From: Zygnema cylindricum
Taxonomy: Eukaryota; Streptophyta; Zygnematophyceae; Zygnematales; Zygnemataceae
Reading direction: 5' to 3'
Assembly (NCBI GenBank): GCA_037447655.1
Contig: JBBHKE010000385.1
Span: 62,001-126,000, forward strand
Length of the DNA: 64,000 nt
Part shown: piece after piece, positions 12,142-23,173 of the stretch
How the letters are laid out: every line of letters begins with the position of its first letter
How positions within the stretch are numbered: position 1 is the stretch's first letter
The notes under the pieces: generated by a model
Databases searched by the model: none
Seen by the model: the letters and a program-made list of their open reading frames with translations, nothing else
Told to the model about the DNA's origin: nothing
Position numbers and translations under genes: made by a program

Positions 12142-13431
12142 ATCGGTTTTGGAGAAAATGAAGAATTGGATTCCATGCTTGAATGCGCAGTTTTACAATA
12201 TGGAGGTTGAGATCTACAAAGCGGTGAGCAACTGAGTTAGACGATCGATTTTTTATTTTTGGCATTTGCTGTTTTGATTTTTGGGGAAATTTCTGAGAAG
12301 AATATGTTTAACGGATAAGGTTCGAGAGAATTAGATAGCAAAATGTTTCCCTTATGGTTTAGGATTCACTTATGTGTGTAATTTTTTCATTTTTTACAAC
12401 CCAGGGAATTACAAAGAGAAAATGGTTAGTCTTTTGAAGAAAGGAGTTAAAAAGGTTGCCATTTGACAATTGGAGGTAGAGAGACTCATGTATGTGAGGA
12501 AACCAGGAAGTGTACAGAGAAAGGAGAAGTTGAGATTAGTGTGTATGAAAATTGCCAAGAAAGGAGAAGATAAGTTAGTGTATGTGAAAACTTCCTTGGT
12601 AGTAGTACAGAGGGGGAAATGAAGGATTTTCGCGAAAGAGAGGGAAAGAGGGTGTGATGGAGAGATGAAGGAATAAAAAAGGGGCTATTCTGTGTCAATA
12701 TACGGAGAGGAACACAGGTAGGGAGCACTGAAGATTTGTTGAGAAAAAGGTCTTGGGATGTTTGTAAGGAATTCGTTAAATTTGTTAAATACGGAATGGA
12801 TTGAAGTACGGGTACGTGGATTTTTTTTTGTGCTTGTTTTGTTTCCGGTTGAATGTACTATTGTCCTTATGGACAGGCTCGACAAATGGCAATTTTTTAC
12901 ACGATTTTTTTTTTAGCCTCTTAGAATAATAAATAGTTCTTTTCCATTTTATTTTTTTGTTTTTTGGACTATTGATAGGTGTATCTTATATCGTTTCATT
13001 GTGGCCCCAGATTTCTCGAGTCTAGGTTACGGTTATCTCGTTGACAAAGGGTTTCCTTTTTTTTTTTTTTTCGAGTATGGGAATATGTAAGGAAGAACAC
13101 ACATGATTTTTTATATCTTTCTTAGCGTTCTATGGTGCTTTTTAGGAGACTAGGATAGGGCATTTCAAGAAATTTTCCTTTTGTGAATTGTAAAGATGTT
13201 AAGGAGCGCTTCAAAAGTAAACAAATTATTAGGCTTTGTTTGAGAGATTTGCTAACACGTGTTTGTGCAGAGTCAAAGGATTTTTTTTTATTAGCAACAG
13301 CTAATCTGTCTTTTTAGTCTGATTGTTTTTTTGGAAGAAAATGTTTTGAGATAGCGTATAGGCTCATTAGATTGTTGAACTTTTTGAAGGTAAAATGTAC
13401 TAATTGTATCGTTTTTTGAGTAACCGTATGG
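12142..13431. other. 3' flank of the F-box gene, nothing recognised
   Basis: AT-rich sequence with poly-T runs. No open frame shows a domain or a compatible exon structure. Confidence 0.5.
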
Positions 13432-13480
13432 ATGGTTCACTCTAAAAATGTATGGTTCACTCTAAAAATGTATGATTCAC
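13432..13480. repeat. Minisatellite, 20-bp unit, about 2.5 copies
   Basis: atggttcactctaaaaatgt repeats at 13432 and 13452, and a partial copy atgattcac starts at 13472. Confidence 0.75.
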
Positions 13481-14303
13481 CCTCGACTATTTCCCTGTTT
13501 CTTGTGCAAACTCCCTATGATGCAACTCCAGTACGATTGTTACTTTGGATAGGTTCCCTGGTCCTGTTGTATGTCCTTTATGTCACATTGCGGTGCAGAG
13601 AAAAATTTATGAGTTAAGTTGGAAATACCTGTAGTAACTCCTCTTGAGATAAAGTCCAAGAATGATATCTGAGGAACGCCATAAGCAACCTATACTGACT
13701 GGTTTGGTGTCTGTATCCACCAAAGATTTGTCAGTCTCTGCAACGTTTGTAGGAAACAAGTTGAGCGGTAATCACATGTCAATGCCCAATGGCTGTGTGG
13801 CACAATCGCCTTACTTCGAGACATGGTATTTTTTACAGCTTGATGGCTGATTTCCATTTCGAACAGATTGTAATTCTTTTCGCTGCGGATATTTATGTGC
13901 GTATCTTTTTCGAAAGTAGTAATAAAAAACGATAAAAATCTTAGCAGGACGTCTAACTTTTACGACCTGACAGTGAAACAGACCACCCTAAATCAAGCCT
14001 AAATATGAAGCAATAGCTTCAAGCATCTAGCACTCAAGTAATGTATTAGCTCGAAAAAACCGATGATTTGCCCTTTCCTTTGCTGTCTGTTTGGCTTTGG
14101 TTTGTGAGTATCACATTGCTGCCAGGGTGCTGAAATTTGGCAATGCTTTGGAAACGTACTTTATTTTCAAATCATGCTTGTTCAAAGACACATGTGTGGA
14201 ATCAACAAAGTACCCCGCTTAACGTTATTAGAGTTAAGTGAACTGATAGTGCGAACACTTCATTAGATATAACTACACTATATGATATGTCTACGTAGGA
14301 AAC
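13481..14303. other. Intergenic, nothing recognised
   Basis: No coding signal. A ttattagagttaa word at about 14226 resembles the interior of family i MITEs. Confidence 0.5.
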
Positions 14304-14306
14304 TTA

Positions 14307-15618
14307 TGCCTATATTCCATCAGGCGGTTCCAGTAAACATGCGGAGATGTCTATTTGTAGTGTTTACTGGCAGGGCGTTCCATTATGTTGGCCAGTAAAC
14401 AACCGTTCGCAACTATGATTGGTGCCACGTAGGTTAACATTTAGATTTTAGAAATCTTAAAATATTCGTCAAACTGAAAATCTGTACGTAATATTTGTCC
14501 CAGCGGAAGGTACACCGCGAATCGTAATTAGAGTAAAGAAAAAATTAGAGCAAAAAAAAAAAAAAACACTTAGAGTTATGAACGCTAATTTGTGTGATAG
14601 AACTTTTTCACAGAGGAAGTTTACTCTAATTTATTTAAGTACTCTATATTGGGTTGTGTCGGCAATAATTATCCGCGCTGTAATTATGAACACTAAATTA
14701 CGTAGATGTACAAAATCTGTCAGTTCGTACAGTTTGACGTCACTATGACGTTAGTACTATTTGTCGCGCTGAATGTCAGTTAATGTTCACACTGACGACG
14801 ATGCTGTCGACGGACGGGAGTTATGCGAACGGCTTTTTTTCGATGTGATTGATTTTTTGTTTAGTACGATTTCACATGCGAGCGCGATTCTATTAAATCA
14901 TTATCTGTACCTTTTTACTTATAAAAGTACAATTTTGCACGGTCGGACGTCGTCCGTATTCCACACTATTTAAAAAGAACCTATATTAGAAATTTTTACG
15001 CTAATAAACTTTACCTTAAGTAGTATAATGAAAAATTTAGAATCATCTACTCTATTTAAGGTGGTTGAGTCGAAATTTAGAGCGACTGAATTAGCGTTAT
15101 TTACTCTAATTACGATTCGCGGTGTTGTTAATGATTCGTACGATAATTTTGCGACCAAATTTTAATTTTGAAATTGGAAATCAAAATTTCGAAACGTAAC
15201 AGCAAAAAATCGCCGCAAACTTTGAAGGTTAGCGGATGGTAGAAGGAGCGTTATATGTCGGTCGACCTGCATACACCATGGTGTAAAGCACATGCCCTGT
15301 ACGACGTGTAGGCTTCTCATCGCTTGTACGAAGTAGATATATTTTTTACTTTTCACGTGTACCAATGGTACACGACCAGTGTGAAGCAACTCTCCTCAGC
15401 GAGGAGAGTTTCTTCACACTGGATGATTCGCGCGATTGCTTCGCGGATCTTAAAAAGTGAAAAATCCAACGGTCACGAATCACGCTTATAATATTGGAGC
15501 ATCAAGCAGCGACCCCGTAAACATGTTTCGTCTGACAAAAAAAAAATTGATACGAATATGTACTAAAGCATACGGCGTCCAATAACAACCCCACTTTTCC
15601 TCTAATGGATGACCACCG
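14307..15618. mobile_element. PIF/Harbinger-like element (family iii) interrupted by a MITE
   Basis: The interior aligns by eye with the complete copy at 36025-36797 (ccatcaggcggttccagtaa, later tcgcgagg-type and gcgattgcttcgcgg words). Diverged ends are flanked by TTA at 14304-14306 and 15619-15621. The family i MITE at 14513-15124 lies inside it. Without that insert it is about 700 bp. No transposase frame is seen. Confidence 0.6.
14513..15124. mobile_element. TA-flanked MITE (family i), 612 bp, nested in a Harbinger-like element
   Basis: The ends CACCGCGAATCGTAATTAG and CTAATTACGATTCGCGGTG are perfect inverted repeats. The left flank is TA (14511-14512) and the right flank TT (15125-15126), a TA duplication with one change. 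The uninterrupted site at about 36222-36240 reads cggaggtagttaatgattcg, which serves as a pre-insertion allele. Confidence 0.85.
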
Positions 15619-15621
15619 TTA

Positions 15622-16104
15622 GTACGATATTTTCACTGAAGTCAATTTCGTAATAAAGTCGTACCTTATTACTTGCTGATTCAATACGAAGTTACCGCCG
15701 GACAAGCGGCACGCTCGTTAATCCCTAGGAAGCCAGCTGCCTAGCTGCATGCAGGGAGCAAAGCATTTGCCATCTGTTTTTCTGCAGCTACCTTTCACAT
15801 TAGAAAGGAGAATCTTGTCTCGCTCTAACTGAAATGGCTATGGAAAGACGTTGCATTTGCGATATTTAACAGAGATTTGCGAGTGGGAGACATTTTGATG
15901 CTAGCAGAAAAGAGTATATCGGCTATATATGACCAACATCAAAGCCCGGGATTTTTTTCTTTGGTAAATGAAATACTGCTTTCTTTAGACCTCGAATGAC
16001 CTTTCAGCTAAATTAGTGGAGTAACCGCAATAATACTCTCCGGATTTTGAACCTTTTTTAGCATTGCCGTGATTTGACAAGAACTATACTTTTGAACCAT
16101 CAAT
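15622..16104 (+). promoter_or_regulatory. Upstream region of the first SMP gene with a double RY motif
   Basis: TGCATGCA at 15746-15753 is a palindromic RY element, the site bound by ABI3/FUS3-type B3 factors, about 350 bases before the ATG. No clear TATA box is assigned. Confidence 0.35.
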
Positions 16105-17585
16105 ATGCAAGCCTCTCGGACAAGCGTACAGGTGACTATGGATACTGAAGATGCCCAAAAGAGCCAATATCCTGCAAAGTACAATCATGGAGATAAAATT
16201 CAGGTTGGCGAGTAGAACTTGGTCATTTCATCCCATACAAATTAAAATAAACAGCTTTTCTCACTGTTGGTTAAGGTCATTTAGATTGTTATTGTTGTGT
16301 TCACACCTCAAATAAATTGCAGTAGAGAGGGAGAGGAAGAACTTGTGTCCAGTTGATATTAGCAGTTTTACTATGATTTTTGTTCGTAAGGGGAAATGGA
16401 CTCAATTTATATCTCAATACATGGACATATCTGTAGTAAACATGCTAATTTGCAAGTAAACGGATTATGTTTTTAACACTTTTGTTGCAGGAGCATGTGA
16501 AGTCTTTCAAACAGTCGGAATTTGAGCAGAATATGATGGAAAAGCAAGAACGGATGGAGGATAGAGGTCCACCGTCGAAGCTTACTCATGGAGATGTTCT
16601 TCAGGTTGGTCGAAAGCTACAAAGAGCCATCACGTGCTCGAATTGCTCATTAGAATTGCCAGAGTGTAAATAGTAACTTGAGATATGTCTTTCGATTGCT
16701 GATCCAGACTCTCTGGATGCGCATTGGTTATTTGGCGGATAATCAGTTACTATTTCTTTGTAGCAAGGAAATTTGGAGGATATGGTTTTTCATTGTCGCT
16801 TTATAAGGTCACTCTACGCTGCTGTTCAGTCTGTGAAGTTTTTACCACAAGGTGAAACCAAATACACTTCTTACGTTGTACAGCAGACCTTGAAACCTCT
16901 TACTTTGCGCTTCTTCCTTTGTGGGTCTGTACATTTGATGGATGATTCCGTACTTTCATTTATTTATTTTAGGTTGTGATTATGTTTTATCTATCGTTCA
17001 TGATGCAGGCAGTCGAAAAATCCGCTTCTGACCTTCCAGTGACTGAAGCAGAGGCAGCTGCCATTCAAAGTGTCGAAGAAAAGGCGCTTGGTGGCCCTGG
17101 ATCACCTCTTGGTTTGGGTGATACCGCACAATCGGCAGCTGCGCAAAATGCTGGAAGTGCTGTCCATCGTCCAATAACCCCCATTACTCTAGGGGATGTC
17201 CTAAAGGTATATCATCTTAAGCATGCAATAAAGGATCAAGCAGCTAAGTCGATTGTGATCAGAGGATTGGTAATGCATAGGAATTGACTGGTAAGGGTAG
17301 ACTGCTGCTTTCAAGCCAGAGAGCCTCGTGTTTACTTTTTGTATACCTTGTAAAAAATCCAGCTTATGACTAGTAGAATTCTGCATTTGCATTTGCGATA
17401 ATGATGGTTAGGACGCAAAAGAGAAGTTATCTCGTGACAAAGAGGTGGAAGCTTCAGAGGCAGATCGTATTGCGGCTACAGAGGCAAGGCATAATCCAAG
17501 TTTGGAGGAACAAAAGCTCGGAATCGGATCGGTGGAACAGAGTGCTGCTATTTTAAATGCAGAGCTATCGGAAGATAAGGCATGA
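16105..17585 (+). CDS. SMP-domain LEA protein A (4 exons)
   Basis: Exons 16105-16203, 16491-16604, 17009-17206 and 17412-17585, all phase 0 and GT-AG, give 194 residues. The third exon holds the clearest SMP (seed maturation protein) repeat: LPVTEAEAAAIQSVEEKALG, a glycine stretch, then DTAQSAAAQN. Exon 1 ends in HGDKIQ, exon 2 in HGDVLQ and exon 3 in GDVLK. Exon 4 is a second repeat with DKEVEASEADRIAATEARHN and a partial QSAAILN box. SMP LEA proteins are hydrophilic and largely disordered, and protect cells during drying. The order and composition resemble gene D at 29171, so the two look like duplicates. The reading frame stops at 17583-17585, shortly before a relic of the next GVTIGVVE motif, so the protein may have lost its C-terminal part. 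The start is the first ATG of the exon and is only moderately certain. Confidence 0.75.
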
Positions 17586-17640
17586 TGGTTTCTCTGTCGA
17601 CAGGAGTTACTATTGGTGTTGTCGAGGTTTGTACAAAGAA
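17586..17640 (+). pseudogene. Relic of a further SMP motif after gene A
   Basis: After the stop codon, another frame reads GVTIGVVE and is followed by gtttgta. This is the same motif-plus-donor layout seen at exon ends in gene B (TTIGDVLE then gtacta). It suggests gene A once continued into further exons. Confidence 0.4.
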
Positions 17641-20229
17641 CCTCTTCGTGTGTATTTAAAACATGTGATGATGTCAAATGTTTCAATTTAAATGACTGAG
17701 TTTGTTCAAGTCTACCGGGCTCTTTTAGAGACTGGAGTCACTGTTATATGGTGACATAAACTGGGTGCTGGAATGACCACTCTCTTTTTTCTCTTTTCGT
17801 TTGTATCAATAAGCGGTACGGGTGTTTGGCAAAATTTTGAATTTTTATTGACACATCTTGAGCTGTTACTAATTTTGCAGATTATGGTGACAAATGGATT
17901 CAATACAATCGTCACAATATCCCAAAATTTGAAGGGTGCAAAATGGATGTTCCTTGCACGTCCAAACCAAACGTTTTGCGGTTCTCGTTAAGGAGTGGCC
18001 CCAAGCCTCTACAGGATTTCATTGAACCCTTCTTGTGTTGAAAACGTATGTCTTTAGAACTTGTGAAGGCAGATATTGTAGCAATGTCTCATCTGCTATC
18101 GAAGTTGTTTAAGAAAAATTACAGAATATGTGACATGTAGCATAAATAAGTGTCCAGACAAACGTTTGTTACTTGTTCTACTGTCTTGGTCAACATACTA
18201 AGCTGCTGTATGCAGCCTTACCACGATACCAGTTTGTTGATAAAAGATACTGAGCTGAATTCAGTGATTTTGATGCAGTGATCCTTCTGTACATAAGAAC
18301 AGTGGTCGACTACCATATTGTATAGTATTGTAGTCTGTTTAGGTGCCGCGTACGAGCAGCGGCTGACTATGTAGTTCCTCCCTTGCACAGATTAGTCTCA
18401 GTAAGACTAACGCGATCTTTTTCGCTACCATGTAATCATATTTCATGTGTTGTTGTGTACTTTGTCATGATAATTCACTAATAATCGCATCTATCATCTT
18501 GCGATCATCTGTGATTCTTTTTTGGTTTTTGCAAATGATGTTTAATTTTACGGTTCACCATTGTGTTGGTCCGATTCTGATTTCTAATCAGTATGTTGCC
18601 ATGCAAGTGTGTTCTTCTAATCCTGGATTCTACTTTTCCTAACATGGTATTCTACAATAATCGGCTGTGAATGTGTTGCGCGTTTATAATCTCTGCAAGT
18701 GTGTTGCAATTGTGTGATTGCAACTACTGATCATTTTCTATTTCTATGTCAAAATTACAATTACCTCAAGACTGCAAACATGGCTCTCTCAATTCTGATT
18801 TGTACACTATTTGAGCATTTGTAACTGCGGTTGCATTTTCTATCTTTATCTCCTACCGCAGTATTTGTTTGCGCTATAATTTTCTTTTGTGCTACATTGG
18901 TTGTGCGGTTCTGTAGATTTTTGTAACTAGCCCGTCAATGAGTTCTAAACATGGGTTTTTAAGCCTCGGAATAATTTTGCGATTTTTGCAAATCCTCAAA
19001 AACTTTAGTTTTCATATAATAGAAACAGTCCTTGGACCCTCTGATCTTCAAACTTAATATACCCACTATTTTTTTTGTAATTTCTCATGTTCAAATCTCC
19101 TACGCATTCCAAAGTAAATGACAGAGTCTGCGAAAATGTATAAGAAAGTATTTGCATATGTGACCATTACGTTTGAAGACCGCTATTCGTTGGTTCCATG
19201 ATGCTTCAGATTTAAAAAGAAAAAGAGAACAATTTTCTTTACAATTGCGAACTTCTGTTCCAATGCCCCGTGACTATGGTATTTCTTTTTGTAAAAAATG
19301 TTTCACATGTAAAATGAAAAATTAAATTTTAAGCCATGAGCATGTAATAGATGGAATGCATGCTGGTAATTTTGTAATTTTCGTCTCTTTTCCATCATTA
19401 GTTTGTCGGACCTAAGAATTAAGGTAAAGAAGCAGGACTTAAGCAAACAAACGTGAAACCCAAAAAGCAAACATATACGAAAGTGTAACAAACGTCAACA
19501 GTTAGAATTATTTTTGCTGCACTTTTTAGTTGAAGGAGACCCACGATGACCAATGATGTTTCACGATGTTCCGATGCCTTCACGATGACCTGCAACAAGC
19601 AGTAAAAATGCTCTTCATCGAAGCATCATATCTTAGCAACCAGTTTTACCCACCCTCTATTTTAGTGCTTAATGCTGTTTAATAACCCACAATAAAAATA
19701 AACACAATGCATGAAAAGAGCTACCACAACCATCCGGCCCATCCACAAACACCATTTATGCAAAGTTCAGGGGAAGCTATAAACTTTTATAAACAATTAT
19801 AAACAATTAAAGCAAACACGATTTAGCATGCACACCTCATCTGGAGATATGCATAGAACAAATGTCACAATATAAACATAAAAGAGAAATTTAATCGTTG
19901 CGAATCCATTTGCAGTTCAATGCAATTGCAAAAAGGAGACAATTGTACAATCGAGCCCATTGCCCACAAAATCTGAACTTTCTATCAAAACAAAAACTCC
20001 AAGTATGCTCCTCAAATCCTATACAAAACTCAAATTCCCTTTTCCATGGAAGTGGAATGAGAGAGGTAACACTACTTCAACTTCCTATCAAACTACTCCA
20101 TCCCTTCACCACGAGGGTGGGAATGAAATGCTCAAAACTAAAGTCAAAATTAGTGCACAACGATATGAGAAAAAAAAAAGATTTACAAATGCGAGAAAAA
20201 GACCTTGCCTTAACGGACCCTCTTCAAAT
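17641..20229. other. Intergenic, nothing recognised
   Basis: About 2.6 kb of AT-rich DNA separates two convergent SMP genes. No exon, RNA gene or transposon end was recognised. A cacgatg word recurs at 19545-19620. Confidence 0.5.
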
Positions 20230-20423
20230 CAGTTACAGCCGTATTCCTTCAACCAACATCAGATGGTACGCTATTCCTTCCAATCAAGATCAGTTTCTCC
20301 AATCCAGATCATTTATCGCACTATTCCCTCCAATCAAGATCAGTCACTGCACTATTCCTTCAATCAACATCAGTTACAAAACTATTCCTCCAATCAAAAT
20401 CGATTCGTGCAGTATTCCTCCAA
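20230..20423. repeat. Degenerate tandem repeat in the 3' flank of SMP gene B
   Basis: About five copies of a 35-40 bp unit containing tattcc(t)ccaatca-agatcagt lie directly after the gene B stop codon, probably in its 3' untranslated region. They create two antisense frames of 170-185 codons that are not genes. Confidence 0.7.
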
Positions 20424-22428
20424 TCACACCGCTGGGGCGCCCTGCCTGTTGTTGATTGCTGCGGATTGTGCATGAGCCGCCACTCCACCTCTCTTGGCAT
20501 GGCCCGCTGGATCCGCACTGGACTCAGCACTCTGGATGGCCTTGGCAGCATCCACTGTCATCACTGCGTCAGCGACCATTCCCGATTTTGCATCCTGCCA
20601 AAACACAAAACCATAGCAGTCAGAAACACGTGTTTCCCTCCCTCTCCCTCACTCCCTCTCCCTCACTCCGTCCCCCTACCTCTCTCTCTCTCCCTCCTTC
20701 CGTGTAAGTAAAACATGCAGCAAGGGAAAAACAACCAAAACCAGCTTGTATGTCGACATGCTAGACCAATACTACCAGAAGATTGCCAAAGACATTGATC
20801 TATTTGGATCTTCTAGGAAAACCCGGAATATTCTTACCACCATGCAAAGAGTAAAACTGAAAACATCCACACATTCTTCAGAAATTCAACAGAGTATCGA
20901 ACACATTGATGAACATACCCCCCAAAACACAAGCAAAAACGTTCACTAATACAGTCAGCTATTCACCTGCAAGACATCGCCTATTTTCACAGCTCCTTCC
21001 GTTACGGTTGTTCGATAACCGGATGGCGTCTCTCGAACCGCTCCTGATAGCAAATTGGCTACAGCTGCTGCCTGAGCACGTTGTCCAATCGGACCTAAGG
21101 CTTGTGCTTCAGCTGCTTGAATGGCAGCTGCATCACTTGGAGTAATGACAGCATTTGCCTTGTCACGGGCAACATTCTACAAAAATAAAAACATGAGCAA
21201 GAAGATCGATCAGCAATTGATTCAAGTGTCACAAATTTCAATATCAAAAGAAAATTAGGAAGTCTTTCGCTAAAAAATTCCTATTGCTGACAGAAAAAGG
21301 ACAACCATCTAAAAAACGAAGAGGGACGATGTTATTTGCTACAAGAAAGGACAAGTGATCAACGAAGACAATTTAAAAAAAAAAAAAAGGAGCACAAAAG
21401 CGTCTTACATAGGAGAGATGATAACATTTGCTGTAAGAAAGGGCAATTTGTCGACGGAGACATTAATTTTTGATTAAAGAGAGAGGAGCAAAAAAACTTT
21501 ACAAATAGTACCTCCAATACATCACCAATGGTCGTACCACCTCCACCAAGATCAGTGGGAGCTGCGGGAACTGTTGTACCGGCACTTGCAGAAGTGGTGG
21601 TGCCAATAATATCTTGGTGTCCGGGTTGATTAAGTTTTGCAGCAGCCTGCTCTGTGGCTCCAATTCCACTTTGAGAATTTGGATCGACCCGCCTCTCCAC
21701 ACGTGCCACACGATTTGCTTCGGAGGGTTCCACTACTTTATCACTGGCAAGATTCTCTTTGGCACCCTACGCAAGAAAATGAAAAACAGATAAGGCATAA
21801 TATTCTTACGGCTTTTTAAAAACAGCCATGTCATTAAAATGAAATTACAGCTGCTAACAAACTGTATATATGGCATCAGTGATTTATCCAAATTTGAAGT
21901 TTTATTTGTAGCACAAACCTGCAACACCTCTCCAAGAGTCACTTGTACTTCGTTAGGACCTTTCCTTGCATTCTGAGCAGTAGCAGACTGAGCGTGGGCC
22001 CCAAGACCTCCTGAAGGCGTTGGTCCACCAATTGCTTTTGACTCAACACTTCGTATTGCAGCTGCGTCAGCACGAGTCACAGGATGATCGGAGACAGTAT
22101 CTCGTACAACCTGGATGAAGTTTCAAAAGATTTTGGAAGTTATTTGCAAGCTGAAACTTAAAAAACCAGTAGAATAAATTTATGTGTAGCTAGTAAACTT
22201 GATGCAGCGCTGGTTGATTTCGTATATGGTCTTTAAACTCTCTAAAAAACAGGCTCACAGAGAACTCGCTTTATTTACAAAGATACAAGCAAAATCGAAT
22301 ACAAGGTATGGCAATATGAAAACAGGAAGGGGAAAAATAAAAGAAATATTGATCTAGAAAGTCAAATATGAAAAATGAACCTCCAAGACATCGCCATGAG
22401 TGAGCTTTTCGCCTGGTTGCGCTTGCAT
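20424..22428 (-). CDS. SMP-domain LEA protein B (5 exons)
   Basis: Minus-strand exons in order: 22428-22381, 22110-21919, 21766-21512, 21176-20967 and 20594-20424. All junctions are GT-AG and phase 0, giving 291 residues. Four SMP repeats are visible: HPVTRADAAAIRSVESKAIG with ATAQN; VVEPSEANRVARVERR with GATEQAAAKLN; ITPSDAAAIQAAEAQALG with AQAAAVAN; and MTVDAAKAIQSAE with AHAQSAAINN. Exons 1-4 end HGDVLE, LGEVLQ, IGDVLE and IGDVLQ. It is the most complete SMP gene here and close to the family's usual length. The role inferred from the family is protection of cells in the dry state. It is divergent from the glycine-rich gene at 23174. The chosen ATG (22428) follows an in-frame stop about ten codons upstream, although an unseen upstream exon cannot be excluded. 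Confidence 0.82.
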
Positions 22429-23173
22429 CCTGCCTTTTGTTTCACCTGCCTTATCTTTTTAGGTCAAGGTTCACCGAATTCTAGGCGATTCACGTGAATT
22501 TAATTTTCCAGTAATGAGTGCAAATGGCTACAGCAAGCGTAAAAATCAAGCTCCTCACGCCTATTATACCTTTTGTGTTAGATATGCTATTCAACTTTGG
22601 GCACGGAAAATTGCACGCGAAATCTATTATCAATCCTTCGAGAAGAATTGAATTTGGCGAGACGGATAAAACACGGCACTTACGCACTTGAGCGAATTTC
22701 TGCATGATGTACTTTATTGCCACGTAGCATTTTAAATATGAAAAGCACCAATTGTATTCAAAACAAAAAATCTTTCTTTGAGTGACGACCTGCATGACCG
22801 AAAATTGTAAGTCTCCAATTTGTACATGGCCAGCACTCATGTACAGGCGATGGTGACATGTTAAGAAGCAACTATTTTTTTTCCCGGGTTGTTTTTAAAA
22901 GTGTGCATTGCCACTTGGCAGGTTGCAGGAATTTTGATCTTGCAAAGAAAAAATCTGGCCAAGGACTATTTTTATGCATAATTTGATTGGCTGCTTGTGC
23001 GGACGACACGCGGATCAGGTCTCCAAGCTAAAAGTGCACAGGAGAATAAATCATCTTCCAGGTTTGAGGAATAAGGAGGAATAAAGTTAATAGTGTCTTT
23101 CAAAACGAGAAGAGAAGTCGGTAGTGATTGGTCCTTTCACGTTCAAAAATCATATTTTCAAAGAGAAAGCATC
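22429..23173. promoter_or_regulatory. Shared divergent promoter between SMP gene B and the glycine-rich gene
   Basis: This 745-bp region separates two genes transcribed away from each other. It holds a G-box CACGTG (22491-22496), an ABRE core ACGTGGC on the minus strand (22719-22725) and two RY words TGCATG (22701-22706 and 22791-22796). These suit ABA and B3-factor control of LEA genes. Motif presence is seen; the regulation is inferred. Confidence 0.45.

Noticed and set aside
19898-20475. Two plus-strand frames of 171 and 185 codons
   Set aside because: They run through the tandem repeat and antisense to SMP gene B's last exon; no domain.
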